64,000 bases of DNA from assembly GCF_963576675.1 (NCBI RefSeq), contig NC_088915.1, positions 83,089,501-83,153,500 of the forward strand, read 5' to 3'. This stretch comes from Euphorbia lathyris (taxonomy: Eukaryota > Streptophyta > Magnoliopsida > Malpighiales > Euphorbiaceae). Made by a program: the position numbers and the translations under genes. Shown piece by piece: positions 44,455 through 54,306 of the stretch. Every line of letters begins with the position of its first letter. Position 1 is the stretch's first letter. The notes under the pieces are model-generated. The model did not search any database, was not told the origin of the DNA, and saw only the letters and a program-made list of their open reading frames with translations.

Positions 44455-46222
44455 TCCTTTTTCTGCTTCTTTTCGGGCCTTGCCTCTTCTTCATGTGGTA
44501 ACGTTGCTTTCTCGTCACTAGTCTCCTTTCGTACAAATTGATTCAGGTTGCCCCTTTCGATCAGCCTTTCAATCTCCTTCTTCAATTCATAGCAATCGTT
44601 CGTGTCGTGGCCGTTCAATCTGTGGAACCTGCAATATTTGTTAGGATGTCGCCCCAAACTGGTTCGACCTTTTACCTCGGGGAACCGCACATCCTTCTTC
44701 AGGGGGCTCTTTTCGATCCAAAGTAACACCTCCTGGCGAGTCGTGTTTAATGGTGTCTGATATCCGCCACTTTGAAAGGGGCGATCGCCTCTTCGAGCAA
44801 AATTACTTTTGGACTGGGTCTGCGCCGATTGTCCGAAGTGGATCTAGCGGCATCTCTTTCTCGCGGGGTTTGAGGCCTATGTTCCCTGTTGACATCATCC
44901 ACTTCCATGAATTCCTTTGCTATTTTCATGAGTTCGGCCACTGTGCGCGGCTTGTTGCGGATGATTTCCTCCCGCATACTCCAATCTGTGGTTCCATCTG
45001 CCATGATGTTGCGGATGCTCACGATATCCGGGTTTTGCAATCGCACCAGAATATCGTTGAATGCGACAACAAATTCCCTTAGGGAATTATAGTTCCTCTG
45101 TTTGATCTCCTTCAGCTGCCTATCGGTCACATCCGCTGCTTTACAGCCCACAAATTTCGCACAGAAATCCCGACTATATTGATGCCAATTGTGAATAGAT
45201 TCTGCGGGTAAAGATCGAAACCAATCAGATGCGGCTCCGCCCAAAGTTGTCGAGAATAACCTGCAAATGATGCTTTCACTCGCTCCTGCAACATCCATTA
45301 GTTCTCTGTAGTTCCTGACATGAGCCTCAGGATCAGAATTTGAATCCCCATAGTATTTAGGTATCGCGGGCGCTTTGATTCTGTGATCTGGAATGAATTC
45401 CCGCAACGAAGGGGCAAAAGGTGAATCGCTCTGGACCTCTGCTCTCGGCCTAGGCGAGTACCCCATTCGCTCCATCATGCTTCGTAATTGATCTTCTAAG
45501 TCAATTTCGGGTATTCGCTGGACTTCTTCCATCCGCTGCTGATGAATTCTGGGTGGCATCCACCCGCCCATCGGTGTTGAGACGTGTGCCTGTTAGGGGA
45601 CTAACCGCTGTCCCGTTATAGGATCAAAGTTCCATGTGTGCTCTCGCCCAGGAGTCATCAACTCCGAATGTCTATGAGGAAAAGGTTCCACTTGCTGTAG
45701 CGGAAGAGTGCCTTGCACTCCTGGCAACGGTTGGGATGGCTGCCAGGTCGGATGTATCGTCGTAATGAGATCTGGGTGCGAGTAGTTGCTCGGGTGGCTG
45801 TGTGGGTTTGTGCGACTACTCTGGCCCACTTGATTTGGCGCCTGAGATGGCTACGGGAGGGCTGATATGACAGGGATAGTCGGTGATTGTGTTGAGATAA
45901 CCACAGGTTCTTGAGGAGCAGCCGCCACGGCGGTATTGTGTTCAGCGAGGGCAGTTAGTAAATTAATCATTCGATCTCCAGCCGCCTGGCTCATGTTCGA
46001 AGCCAAGACTTGTCCTGCCATCTGCACGAAATCACTATTGGACATTTCCATCTCAGTTTGCACTTGGACTTCCAATAAGGGACTCAATTGTCCCGAAGGA
46101 CCCGATGAGCTAGGCACCACAAGCTGTGTACTTGCAGGTTGCGAATTCGCAATCCGTGGTCCCCTGGAGTTCATAGTGGTTGATCTAGTGGTAACGCCGG
46201 TCGTTCGTGATGGTTCTGACAT
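44451..46222 (-). pseudogene. Gypsy-2 gag with two stops and a frameshift
   Basis: Starts at ATG 46222 (MSEPSRTTGVTTRS), 58 bp inside the 5' LTR. In-frame stops lie at 45851 and 45593, and the frame shifts near 44815. The central gag core (KAPAIPKYYGDSNSDPEAH, LGGAASDWFRSLP, RDFCAKFVG, IIRNKPRTVAELM) lies at 44900-45430. The zinc finger CRFHRLNGHDTNDC, of the unusual C-H-H-C type in Tat gag proteins, is intact near 44592-44640. The N-terminal 210 codons are Pro/Ser/Gln-rich. Confidence 0.9.
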
Positions 46223-46260
46223 GTTCTTCGCGTACCTTTAACCAAATGTTGGTAAAAAAG

Positions 46261-46280
46261 GTCCACGATCATCGCACCAA
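46261..46280 (-). other. Gypsy-2 primer binding site region
   Basis: The minus strand after the 5' LTR reads ttggtgcgatgatcgtggac. The primer site should begin at TGG. I cannot assign the tRNA with confidence. Confidence 0.6.
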
Positions 46281-46789
46281 TGATAACTTGCCGGATCCGA
46301 TTTGATATTCTCTGCCAGAGTTACCTGCAAAACAGAACCGGAGACAGGATCTCCGGGAAAACTCTACGACGATCAAGTCAGTTTTTATAAGAAGGTTGGT
46401 AATTTGACAATAGTATTGCGGGGAAAATTGTGAGCGTACCTTTTTCCCTCGTTCTTAAGGCCTTTTATAGGTGTTTTTTAGGTAACCGCCGAGGGCGGTT
46501 ACTCCTTAGTGGGCCACGTTCTGAGGGCGGTTCCCCCTTTTTAGGCCATGTCCCTTTCGTGGCTTTCATGGCAACGAACGTGGTTCTGAGCGGGAGTCTT
46601 GATGCTCCGTTTAGGAATTCGGGACGGTTACTCGCTTCACCCGTTTCCGCTTATTCGGGTCCCATTCGGGGCGGTTACTCGCTGCGCCCGCTTCCTTTAT
46701 TCGGGTCTCATCCGATCTTAGACCATAGGTCTAAGTATGGGCTGGGCCTGCGAAATGAGTATGACCCGGTTTAGCCTCGCGGGTCATCA
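46281..46789 (-). repeat. Gypsy-2 5' LTR
   Basis: 509 bp, TGATAACTTG...GGGTCATCA on the + strand, followed by target duplication tagac (46790-46794). Confidence 0.95.
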
Positions 46790-46878
46790 TAGACTTAAAA
46801 TTAGACGAGCATAAATGTTAAGTGTAAAATTATTTTTAATTACCAACACTATATGAAATGGCAACAACTTCCTCCGCT

Positions 46879-47034
46879 TCAATCGTCATGGCTATTGTAT
46901 ACACCAACGAAAAAGACATGTTTTTCCTCAAAATGGATGAGTTCTACTAGTTGGAAAGGCCTAAAATTATTATCTCTCAATCTGTCCACTACGGTTGCAT
47001 AAAATTCTTGCTCCTTTTCTTCATCCATCGGACA
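46879..47034 (-). CDS. Fibrillarin-like exon T (C-terminus)
   Basis: 52 codons including TGA, after acceptor ttcccttcag. CPMDEEKEQEFYATVVDRLR then FRPFQLVELIHFEEKHVFF and GVYN match the C-terminal fibrillarin strand-turn-strand ending in 'VGVY'. The ORF extends upstream of the acceptor but that part is intronic. Confidence 0.75.
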   Translation of the reverse strand, partial: CPMDEEKEQEFYATVVDRLRDNNFRPFQLVELIHFEEKHVFFVGVYNSHDD

Positions 47035-47112
47035 CTGAAGGGAAATTATATAGCAGGAATCAATCAATAATATTAACACAAGATAAAGTTTCAGAAAAAT
47101 TACATCCATGTC

Positions 47113-47147
47113 CTTTTAATTTAATTTAATTTAATTTAATTTAATTG
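47113..47147. repeat. (TTTAA)n microsatellite
   Basis: About six and a half ttaat units, immediately upstream (on the minus strand) of exon T, within the intron. Confidence 0.85.
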
Positions 47148-47749
47148 TAAGTTAATCAACTTCAAAACATGACTTAAAAGTAACTCAATTTTATATTTTA
47201 CTAACATTACAACTCCTTACACCATTTTAAAATGACCATTGAGAACCTCAAATTGGAAAAATGCAAAAATTAAACTTGTTCAAAATCATATATTTAACAT
47301 GGAATCACAATTTTCTCTCTAAACAATCAATTTCTCTCTCTTAACTAAACATCATCTAAATGGCTTCAAAAACAAAAAACAAAAAATTAAGAATTAAAGT
47401 TTTTTTTTATAATAGGATTGCCAATCATTAGAGATTATAGTAGTCAAGTTTGAAGTGTAAATTACACCCATAAGCACTCAACTTTGTCTTTAGTATTTTT
47501 GAAAAGTTCAAACTACCATTACAGGAGTGGTGTTTCTTCTAAACAATCACTTTCTTTCTCCTAACTAAACAACACTTAAATAACATCAAAATCAAGATGT
47601 TTAAGAATTAAAGTTGTTTAAAATGTTCTACAATTTAGGATTACATGATATCGGAGAAGTTAAGTTTGAATGGCTCTTATCTTAGGTTTGAACTTGAGTG
47701 ACCATTATATTAGGACAAACTTTTATTCCCAAGTGTTTAGATGACAAAC
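47148..47749 (-). other. Intron U-T of the fibrillarin-like gene
   Basis: AT-rich. It holds two imperfect copies of a roughly 230-bp segment (aaacaatcaatttctctctcttaact near 47319 and aaacaatcactttctttctcctaact near 47540), so it grew by local duplication. Confidence 0.55.
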
Positions 47750-47818
47750 CTTGATTGATAATAGACAATGTCCTCCTTCGCGAAGGTGAGCTCGAGCGTT
47801 CTCAATTAAAACATGTGC
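47750..47818 (-). CDS. Fibrillarin-like exon U
   Basis: 23 codons, AHVLIENARAHLREGGHC then LLSIK, between acceptor cacag and donor gtttgt. It matches the fibrillarin helix and the following strand with the conserved SIK (catalytic-region Lys retained). Confidence 0.75.
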
Positions 47819-48283
47819 CTGTGAAAAAAACTCATAAATAAAACATGCAATTAACTAGATAAATGAAAAATGAGATATATACCAATTGGTGTAAAGAATA
47901 AAATGATACAATTTATCATTTTTAATTAGACCATTCCCTAGTAAAACTTATCAGAATATCATCTTAAAAGAAATTTTGTTTATTGAATTATTTAGGTTGA
48001 GTTTGTTACGCTAAAATGCAATGATAATAGTGTTAAATTTAATAATATTATTATTAACCATCTAGACCATAATTATTATTATTAAAAAAATCACAACCAA
48101 TTACCTTAAAAACAAACATAAATATCTAATACACTTACTTTACTCTCCTTTTATAAATCATCACTAACCTTAAAAAAATAAAAAGGTCATTCTCTTCGGC
48201 ATTCCTTGACCACCGCCTCTACAACCACCAATTAAATATATCTAAATTACAAAATTATTGTAAAATGAAAGGACTAATCAAAC
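47819..48283 (-). other. Intron W-U of the fibrillarin-like gene
   Basis: AT-rich with no convincing exon. A short Arg/Gly stretch near 48186-48225 was considered and not accepted. Confidence 0.5.
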
Positions 48284-48331
48284 CTGATCCGCCTCATGAT
48301 GAACCTCTGAATATATAATATCAACACGATT
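48284..48331 (-). CDS. Fibrillarin-like exon W, 3' half (after CACTA)
   Basis: 16 codons, RVDIIYSEVHHEADQ preceded by the duplicated Asn codon (target duplication att, i.e. aat on the minus strand), ending at donor gtttga. It matches the fibrillarin VDxIxxDVAxPDQ strand; the key Asp is replaced by Glu. Confidence 0.75.
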
Positions 48332-48459
48332 CACTACACCATAAGACCCCTACTGCAACCAAGTGAAATTGTTGGCTTAGACCCCTTTTTGAGTTGCAGT
48401 AGGCCAAAAATAGGCCTAACGTAACAAAATTCCAATTGTTGCGGATGCTCCTGTAGCAT

Positions 48460-48800
48460 TATTTGCTAATGCAACAATTTGTAAAAAATAGTAACAATTA
48501 ACAATTGTTGGATATTTTTTTAATTATTGCAACATGTTATTATTGTTGCATTTAATCTAATGCAACTAATTTATTTAATTTTTGCAACAATTTTAATAGT
48601 TTTTGCAACACGAATATTGCTTTAAATGCAACAAATTTTATGATTTTGCAACAATTTTAGTTCGAATTTGCAACATAATTGATTGAAATTGCAACAATTT
48701 TAACTGGCCCCCGCAACATATTTATTAGCTTATGCAACAATTTTAACTGAATCCTGCATCATATTTGATAGCTTTCTGCAACATTTATAATGGAATTTCA
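48460..48800. repeat. CACTA left sub-terminal repeat array
   Basis: About ten short motifs around gcaacaatttta and gcaacata, spaced 15-40 bp. In En/Spm-type elements such arrays bind the element-encoded DNA-binding protein. Confidence 0.75.
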
Positions 48801-49137
48801 CAATAATTGCAATCTGCATCTTTTTTGTTGCATTTCTTTTAAATAATTTAAACCTGTAAATGCTAATTTTGACTAATTTCGAAAAGTGTAATCTGAAATA
48901 TAATAAATATGCTTCTAAACAATGATCCAAAACATACATACACAATCACTTACAAAATAAAATAGAGTATCATAATATATGTCCAATACGTAGTTTTTAA
49001 ATTCTAAGAAACGACAATCTTTCATTGATATCACTCGTTATCTTCCCCATCGTCATCCTGTACAAGAATTGACGTATAACTCATGTTAACTGTGAATTCT
49101 CATTATTAAATTATATTATAGTAATGTATAAGTTATA

Positions 49138-49556
49138 TTATATATTTACCTCATTGCTTGGCTCATTCGATACGTTATTTGAAGGAGATACAGAATCAGC
49201 TAACAAAGTTGTGATCGAGTCAACATCAATATTTAAACTTGGATTTTGTCGTGTCAATTGTGTCATCATCAAAGCCATCTTTGTGTCCAACTTTTTGTTC
49301 ATTTCTCCCTCCATCTTTATGTGCATTTCTGCCTCCATATTTTTCTTCAAATTTTCTTCCACTTCTTGTCTAACTTCCTCCCTTAGGCTTGTTTTTAATT
49401 CATTCACCAATTCAGGTGGAGCTTTCAATTCTTGGTCTTCTTCGACACATATTTGGCACCCCTACCAAGAAGCCATGAATGGGATGAATTTCCAGATAGC
49501 ACTTGATCAACCATGAAACTACTTTCGCCTTCCGACGACTGCATTTGTTCCATCTT
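49138..49556 (-). pseudogene. CACTA-encoded protein remnant (C-terminal part)
   Basis: The 49138-49428 frame has no ATG (edge codon TTG). It encodes a charged coiled coil (TSLREEVRQEVEENLKKNME) followed by TKMALMMTQLTRQNP, the style of C-terminus seen in plant CACTA second-ORF or transposase proteins. Upstream, in another frame, MVDQVLSGNSSHSWLLGRG (near 49460-49515) looks like the preceding part, so there is a frameshift or intron near 49445. No catalytic domain is present. Confidence 0.5.
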
Positions 49557-50167
49557 TGCCTAGAAAAAGCAAATATATGAATTGAAGAAGGAATCAGAAA
49601 TATTTTTCATACATTCCTATATATATAGTCATAAGAATTAGGATCTTTTTATACATGAATGCAGGCATTCCTATTCCTCAACAACATCTAATATACGTTA
49701 TTTGCCAATTTATCAACCGTTTTCTGACATACAATTTATCATCAAATTGAAAGAACAGCCAAAAGGCACAAAACCCATGTTAGTTGATCTCATGTATAAG
49801 TTCATAAGCTAAGTGAATCAACCCTTTTTTGTTCCATCCCTCAAACAAATATCATCACCACACAATGGGTCAGGAGGGAGAAATATTGAAGCCATACAGA
49901 GAGTTAAGAAAATAGGAAGAGACTAGAGAGTTTGGAGAAAAGTTGGAAGTTGAACGAATTAGGAGTTAAAGGCATTATTGCGTTTCCGTTTCTGACATAA
50001 CTCGGAAATGCTGAAACCACTATTTCATTCCGTTACCATGCATTATATATTAAGACAATTTCCAATACTGGTAGATTACAACCAACCAAAAGATTAAAGT
50101 TTAGAAAGGCCATTTTATTTGACAAAATAGAGATAACACTTAAGAGGGTCAGAGGATATACTATACC
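49557..50167. other. CACTA interior, non-coding
   Basis: No exon 3 of the V-ATPase gene is found here. A minus-strand leader-like CT-rich stretch with ATG near 49890 gives about 25 codons before a stop and might be a second captured fragment; weak. Confidence 0.4.
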
Positions 50168-51471
50168 TGACACCAGCATCACCAACAATTCCAATGGCCA
50201 TACCCGCAGAGAGCCCGACAAGGCCACAAGAAAGACCAGATGAAAGATGGGCATATCCATCAAAGAGATAATATGACTTAGCCTTTGGGTTAATTCTAGT
50301 ACTGATAATAACTACAATAATCAAGCCATAAATACCCAACACACCACCCATAACAACTGGTACAATTGACTTTATCACAAGCTCAGGTCTCATAACACCC
50401 ATAGATGCTACCCCAACACCACCCTTGGCCGTCCATATGCAGCTCCCATACCTATACATCAAACAGAAATAAATATTTATCCCAAAAGAACAAAACTTTT
50501 CAATCCATGCTTAATCAAAAACACTAAATTGCATGCTCTAAGCTTAAATTTGTATTCTAAGTATAAAAACCACCAAAAAATTGCTTGATGTAAAACCGCA
50601 ATGATCCGAATCTGTCAGTTCACAATATCTAATCATAGAAACAAACCCATGCCAACATCACTACCAGTAAATCGCAGTTAGAACTCGCAATGAGGATTTA
50701 AAAACGAGGCAGCATGAAAACAAAAGATATTAATTCAATCTTTTCCTTTCCAGGAGAACTGATCTCTTTTATTCAGTAATGAGTAGAAAAATCAATATAT
50801 AGTTAATAAGACAAATAGGACAAGTTGAGAAACAGAAAGTCTTTGTCAATTAAAATATTTGCAATAACATTTCGTTCTACCTGCTAGATTGGCTAAAATT
50901 CTCATTATGTCATTGGTTATGCTAAAATGTTCAAAAACAAATAAATTAAAAGCACTGGATAAAATGAAAAATTGCACATTCTTTTAGTAAGCTATTTTAT
51001 TTTCATAGAAAGTAAGCAGGAAACCTAACACCAATACCAAATGTCCCATTATTGCAGAAAAGCACCTAGAAGGGAGAAGAACAACCAACAGCAAAATTCA
51101 TCCTTCATAAAGATAGTACAGTGTATTGATAGTAACAGCTAGGATCCACTAGCTGGATATAGGTGATTGAGAGAAATTTTTGGTTATTGTTATTAAAATA
51201 AAATGTGATCACTTAAAAATAGACATAGTTGCATCAGATCTATGCAATAAGTCTAATCATTCAATGTTCTATCTCTGCCAAATTGATCATCCACATTGAA
51301 ACTAAAAATTGAGAAATTTAATTAGCGAGATCTATAATAAAAAGAAATACAATAGCAAAAAGAATAAAGCAAAGGTATAAAATAATGGTTACAGGAGAAG
51401 ACGAGGGCAGCAGCGGCGCCGAGGAAGCCAAAAAAAGATGCAGTTTCATCGCCGTTGAATCCAGTAGACAT
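50168..51471 (-). pseudogene. VHA-c: Captured V-type H+-ATPase subunit c (16-kDa proteolipid) fragment
   Basis: Subunit c forms the membrane rotor ring of the vacuolar proton pump. Exon 1 (51471-51393) encodes [20 protein letters not shown]... with donor gtaacc. Exon 2 (50451-50168) encodes [20 protein letters not shown], then [32 protein letters not shown], and ends GDAGVR at donor gtatag. The junction restores a Cys codon. A 1-bp deletion near 50427, after the MGAAYG segment, breaks the frame. The last exon (fourth membrane helix with the essential Glu) is absent. Several substitutions occur (VVMGG, STRIN). The intron is retained, so capture was at DNA level. About 180 bp of apparent 5' leader precede exon 1. 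Confidence 0.88.
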
Positions 51472-52320
51472 GATTTGAGACGGTGTCGTTTAGATCTGAG
51501 ATCAGATAACAGAGGTAGAGAGCTTCCAGAGTTTCGATTGGGGAAAGAACAGGAGAGATGTCGAGAAGAGGGAGGAAACCATGGGAGCTGTCGTGTTTTC
51601 TGAACCAAAGGAAGAATGGAGGAGGAGTTGACGGCTGCGAAATAGGTCATGAGGAACCCATGGAATATCATTCCGAATTTACCCCCTACAACTTACAGAT
51701 TACATCCCTCCTGTTTTATCAATCCTTAAATTTGACCCCAACTTTCCTTAATCCCTTCAATCATGCTCTTCCATATATCAATTTAGACCCAATTATTTGA
51801 ATATGGTTCGATTAAACCCCTATGCATTACCATTAGATCATGAAACTTCAATGTAACCTTCAAAATATTTTTTTATTATCTATGCTAGGGTCCCATATGA
51901 TTGATATTTTCCATCTAATGGTTAAAAACAACCCAACCTAGCTTTTTTTTTTATACCCAACCTATTATTTTTTAACCAATATCTAACCTAATTTTTTGAA
52001 ATACTAAAGATTGCAATACTTTTTTTATAAATTAAAATTGCATCCTTGATATGTTTAATCTAAATAGAACTAGAAAGTATTTATTTATTTTTAGAAAAAT
52101 TAATTTTCGTAAATAAATTCAAATTAATTTGTGCAAAGCACTATAGAAAAGTAAAAAGAAAAAAATTCGTATAAAAAATAGAATTTTTTTTACAAGTTTA
52201 TATATTAATACAAAAAATTAATATTTAATATTATATAATTGTTTCCAAAAATTAATATTAAATAATTGTTCTCAAAATTAATATTTATATATATATAAAA
52301 TAAATAATAAATTATTTTTA
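51472..52320 (-). other. CACTA interior upstream of the VHA-c fragment
   Basis: 51472-51660 looks like the captured 5' leader of the V-ATPase gene (CT-rich, no long in-frame ORF). The rest is AT-rich with no gene. Confidence 0.55.
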
Positions 52321-52630
52321 TTGCAACATTATATATTTGTTAGTTTTTCTTTATTTTTGTTGCATTGGATCACTTAAATATCAATGCAACAATTATAATT
52401 TTGTTGTTTTTTCGGTTTAACCTTATTTTTTGTAACAATTTAAACAAATTGTTGGATTAGCTTGCTTGAAAGCAACATAACAAGCAACAATTAATATTTT
52501 TGTTGCATAATTTTTTATCATTTTGCTAATTTTATGATTATTGCAACAAAAATGCAACATTATTGACATACAACAAAATAAACGCATTTAATGCATCAAT
52601 TTTCAAGCAACAAATTAAAATTTGGTTGCA
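52320..52630. repeat. CACTA right sub-terminal repeat array
   Basis: Repeated ttgcaac / gcaacaa motifs in both orientations up to the right terminal repeat. Confidence 0.75.
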
Positions 52631-52652
52631 TTAGGGGTTTTATGGTATAGTG

Positions 52653-52796
52653 ATTGTCAATCACGCGACCATATGGTAATGGGAATCTAGGATCCGCCAA
52701 AATTGGAGTTAATATATTTGTTGTGGTGCTAGCTAAAGTTGTTAAGTCCGTCAAAGTGGTAGGAATATTAGAAACTAGAGCTGCATATACCATTTC
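52653..52796 (-). CDS. Fibrillarin-like exon W, 5' half (before CACTA)
   Basis: 48 codons after acceptor tgtggtag: EMVYAALVSNIPTTLTDLTT, then TNILTPILADPRFPLPYGRV. It aligns with the fibrillarin VYAVEFSHRSGRDL and DARHP segments, and is diverged at the DARHP site (ADPRFP). Confidence 0.75.
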
Positions 52797-53162
52797 CTAC
52801 CACATATGGTAAAAAAAAACACAAGAATGTCTCAATTTTTGAACAAATATAAGGTATAAGCATTTGTTGGGTAAATAACACACTTACGAGAAATAAATTT
52901 GATCCGTATTTAATAAGAAAATTTGAATTCACTGTTATTGGATTGTTACATAAAGCAATTACAAAAAAATTGCAAAATGTCAATAGCTAACTAATTTTGT
53001 CTAAAACATTTGTTGGGTAATTAACACACTTACGAGAGAATTATCAAAATACAAGAAATTGTTTTAGCTTATTAGAAAAGATCCTATAATAAAAAAAAAG
53101 ATCCTATAATAATAATAATTTTAAAAAAATTAAAAATAATATAGCGGTTGTAGCTCACTTAC

Positions 53163-53243
53163 AGATCCAACAATATCGGAAACAATAGCAATGGAGGTTA
53201 GTGAATTAGCTTCTCCACGATAAAGAACTCGAACACCAGGGGC
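53163..53243 (-). CDS. Fibrillarin-like exon Z (AdoMet motif region)
   Basis: 27 codons between acceptor tttcaag and donor gtaagt. APGVRVLYRGEANSLTSIAI then VSDIVGS corresponds to the fibrillarin AdoMet-binding loop, but the GAASGT core is not kept. Confidence 0.78.
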
Positions 53244-53327
53244 CTTGAAATTAAACAAAATAATAATAATCATCATTATTGTTAAACAAGATATATTGTC
53301 CACATAAACTGAATACATCCATTATAA

Positions 53328-53358
53328 TTCTTATCATCCAAAAAATGGATGATAAGAA
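53328..53358. repeat. Perfect 13-bp inverted repeat (hairpin) with AT microsatellite
   Basis: Arms ttcttatcatcca and tggatgataagaa are separated by five A. It lies beside (ta)n at 53360-53382, inside the Y-Z intron of the fibrillarin-like gene. No microRNA-like arm length, so it is a local foldback. Confidence 0.7.
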
Positions 53359-53504
53359 TGTATATATATATAATATATATATCAAGTTATAAAACTTGAT
53401 ATTTTTGAGAAAAATAAATACAGATTGAAAAACTAGTTTTGGTTTTTTGTTTCTATTAGTTTTTGATTTTGAGCAAGAACAAATCAATTACTTCAAAACT
53501 TGAT

Positions 53505-53678
53505 TTAATAGATTAAGTGGATTGATTAGAATCTACAAGATTTTTTATTCCAATCACGAGTAAATTACATAAAAGGTACCTGAATTATACTAAAGTTCAC
53601 ACTTTGGTACCTAGATTACATTTTGTCTCAAAAATATACACCAAGTATGGGTGACCGGACATTTAAATGCGTTTCTCA
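53505..53678 (+). repeat. Dispersed repeat shared with 23733-23893
   Basis: The shared core includes gattgattagaatctacaag and 'cgtttctcag'. It precedes the repeat cluster here, as it precedes the left cluster at 24330. Confidence 0.75.
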
Positions 53679-54054
53679 GCAATGGGGGCAACACGATAAC
53701 CGTATTTTTATAAGGAGCAACATGATGGTTTATATAATTTCTTCAAGGTCAACCTATAGATTTCATGCGGACGTGTATAGATCCTAAAACATCTCCGAAT
53801 TTTTTCGGGGATTCCCCGAAAATATTGGAAACGTAATGGGGGATGTAAAATCGTCCCCACAATAATTTGTAGGTTAATTTGTTAATTTTTTTGTTCTTTT
53901 TTGTGAGTAATTTGTGTGTGGAGGATCATAAAAAAATATTTTCGACCAGGTTTAATGGGGTAATTTTTCAAAAATTACCTCAAAAAAAAGATTAATCTAA
54001 ATTTTTGTTTCTAAGGTAAACTTCAAAATATAACTAAAAAGTAAAGTTACTCAC

Positions 54055-54129
54055 AATCCCAAGGTAACTAACTTCAACGTGAATCGTAGCAGCTAATTCG
54101 CATTCAAATTTATTCAATTCCACATAGCC
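54055..54129 (-). CDS. Fibrillarin-like exon Y, copy nearest the gene body
   Basis: 25 codons after acceptor tttttcag: GYVELNKFECELAATIHVEV then SYLGI, donor gtgagt, phase 0 into exon Z. It matches fibrillarin EYRxWNPFRSKLAAAI. Copies 2 and 5 have Trp in place of Leu (VEWN), closer to the family, so this copy carries a Trp-to-Leu change. Confidence 0.7.
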
Positions 54130-54228
54130 CTGAAAAAAAATATCATAAACAAATAAAATGACGAATAAAAAAACCTAAAACATTTGAAGAAAACTATAGG
54201 TTGAAACTGAAGAAAGAAATAAATATAC

Positions 54229-54306
54229 ATCGTGTTGCTCCATGAAAAATACGGTCATCTCTACTATAAACCGAATCATACATATCGTGTTCAAGGAAAT
54301 CCCCAT
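54229..54306 (-). CDS. Fibrillarin-like exon X, copy nearest the gene body
   Basis: DGDFLEHDMYDSVYSRDDRI then FHGAT; it matches the fibrillarin segment around 'GEAVYNEKR'. Acceptor attattag, donor gtatat. The predicted join to exon Y is out of phase, so either other splice sites are used or this end is dead. No Gly/Arg-rich N-terminal exon was found upstream. Confidence 0.55.

Larger units (their letters stand above)
27012..46789 (-). mobile_element. Gypsy-2: full-length Tat-type Ty3/gypsy element split by Copia-2
   Basis: Two 509-bp LTRs (27012-27520 and 46281-46789) are flanked by target duplication tagac (27007-27011 and 46790-46794). Without the 10.4-kb Copia-2 insertion the element is about 9.4 kb. 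Minus-strand order is 5' LTR, primer site, gag, protease-RT-RNase H-integrase, an 83-bp tandem array, then an antisense gene read from the + strand, polypurine tract and 3' LTR. The LTRs differ at about 4 sites by eye (under 1%), so insertion is recent, yet gag and pol carry stops and frameshifts. Confidence 0.96.
48332..52652. mobile_element. CACTA transposon carrying a V-ATPase subunit c fragment
   Basis: 4,321 bp. Terminal inverted repeats are CACTACACCATAAGACCCC at the left and TATGGTATAGTG at the right, about 29 bp with 3-4 mismatches. Target duplication att lies at 48329-48331 and 52653-52655. Sub-terminal arrays of gcaacaattt-like motifs (48470-48800 left, 52320-52630 right, mixed orientation) are typical of the family. 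It lacks a full transposase: only a minus-strand remnant remains near 49138-49556. Exons 1 and 2 of a vacuolar H+-ATPase c gene lie at 50168-51471. It is therefore a non-autonomous, gene-fragment-carrying CACTA. Confidence 0.92.
46879..54306 (-). pseudogene. Diverged fibrillarin-like gene, interrupted by a CACTA element
   Basis: Minus-strand exons, each with GT-AG ends: Y 54129-54055, Z 53243-53163, W 52796-52653 continued at 48331-48284, U 47818-47750, T 47034-46879 (TGA). All these junctions are phase 0, giving about 189 in-frame codons. They follow fibrillarin (box C/D snoRNP 2'-O-methyltransferase) colinearly: VEL(N)KFECELAATI, APGVRVLYRGEANS, EMVYAALVSN, VDIIYSEVHHEADQ, LREGGHCLLSIK, FRPFQLVELIHFEEKH, FVGVY. 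The usual Gly-rich AdoMet motif is degenerate (YRGEANS) and the GAR domain is absent, so catalysis is doubtful. The 5' exon X (54306-54229) joins Y out of phase. CACTA cuts exon W at 48332-52652. Confidence 0.78.

Noticed and set aside
48186..48225. Extra fibrillarin-like exon with Arg/Gly codons
   Set aside because: An acceptor-like ttgtag precedes it but there is no donor, and the flanking exons W and U already join in phase without it.
51318..51671. 117-aa minus-strand ORF over the VHA-c first exon
   Set aside because: Wrong frame over the leader and exon 1; the real protein frame starts at 51471.
53328..53358. microRNA precursor
   Set aside because: 13-bp stem with a 5-base loop is too short; it is a simple foldback next to an AT microsatellite.
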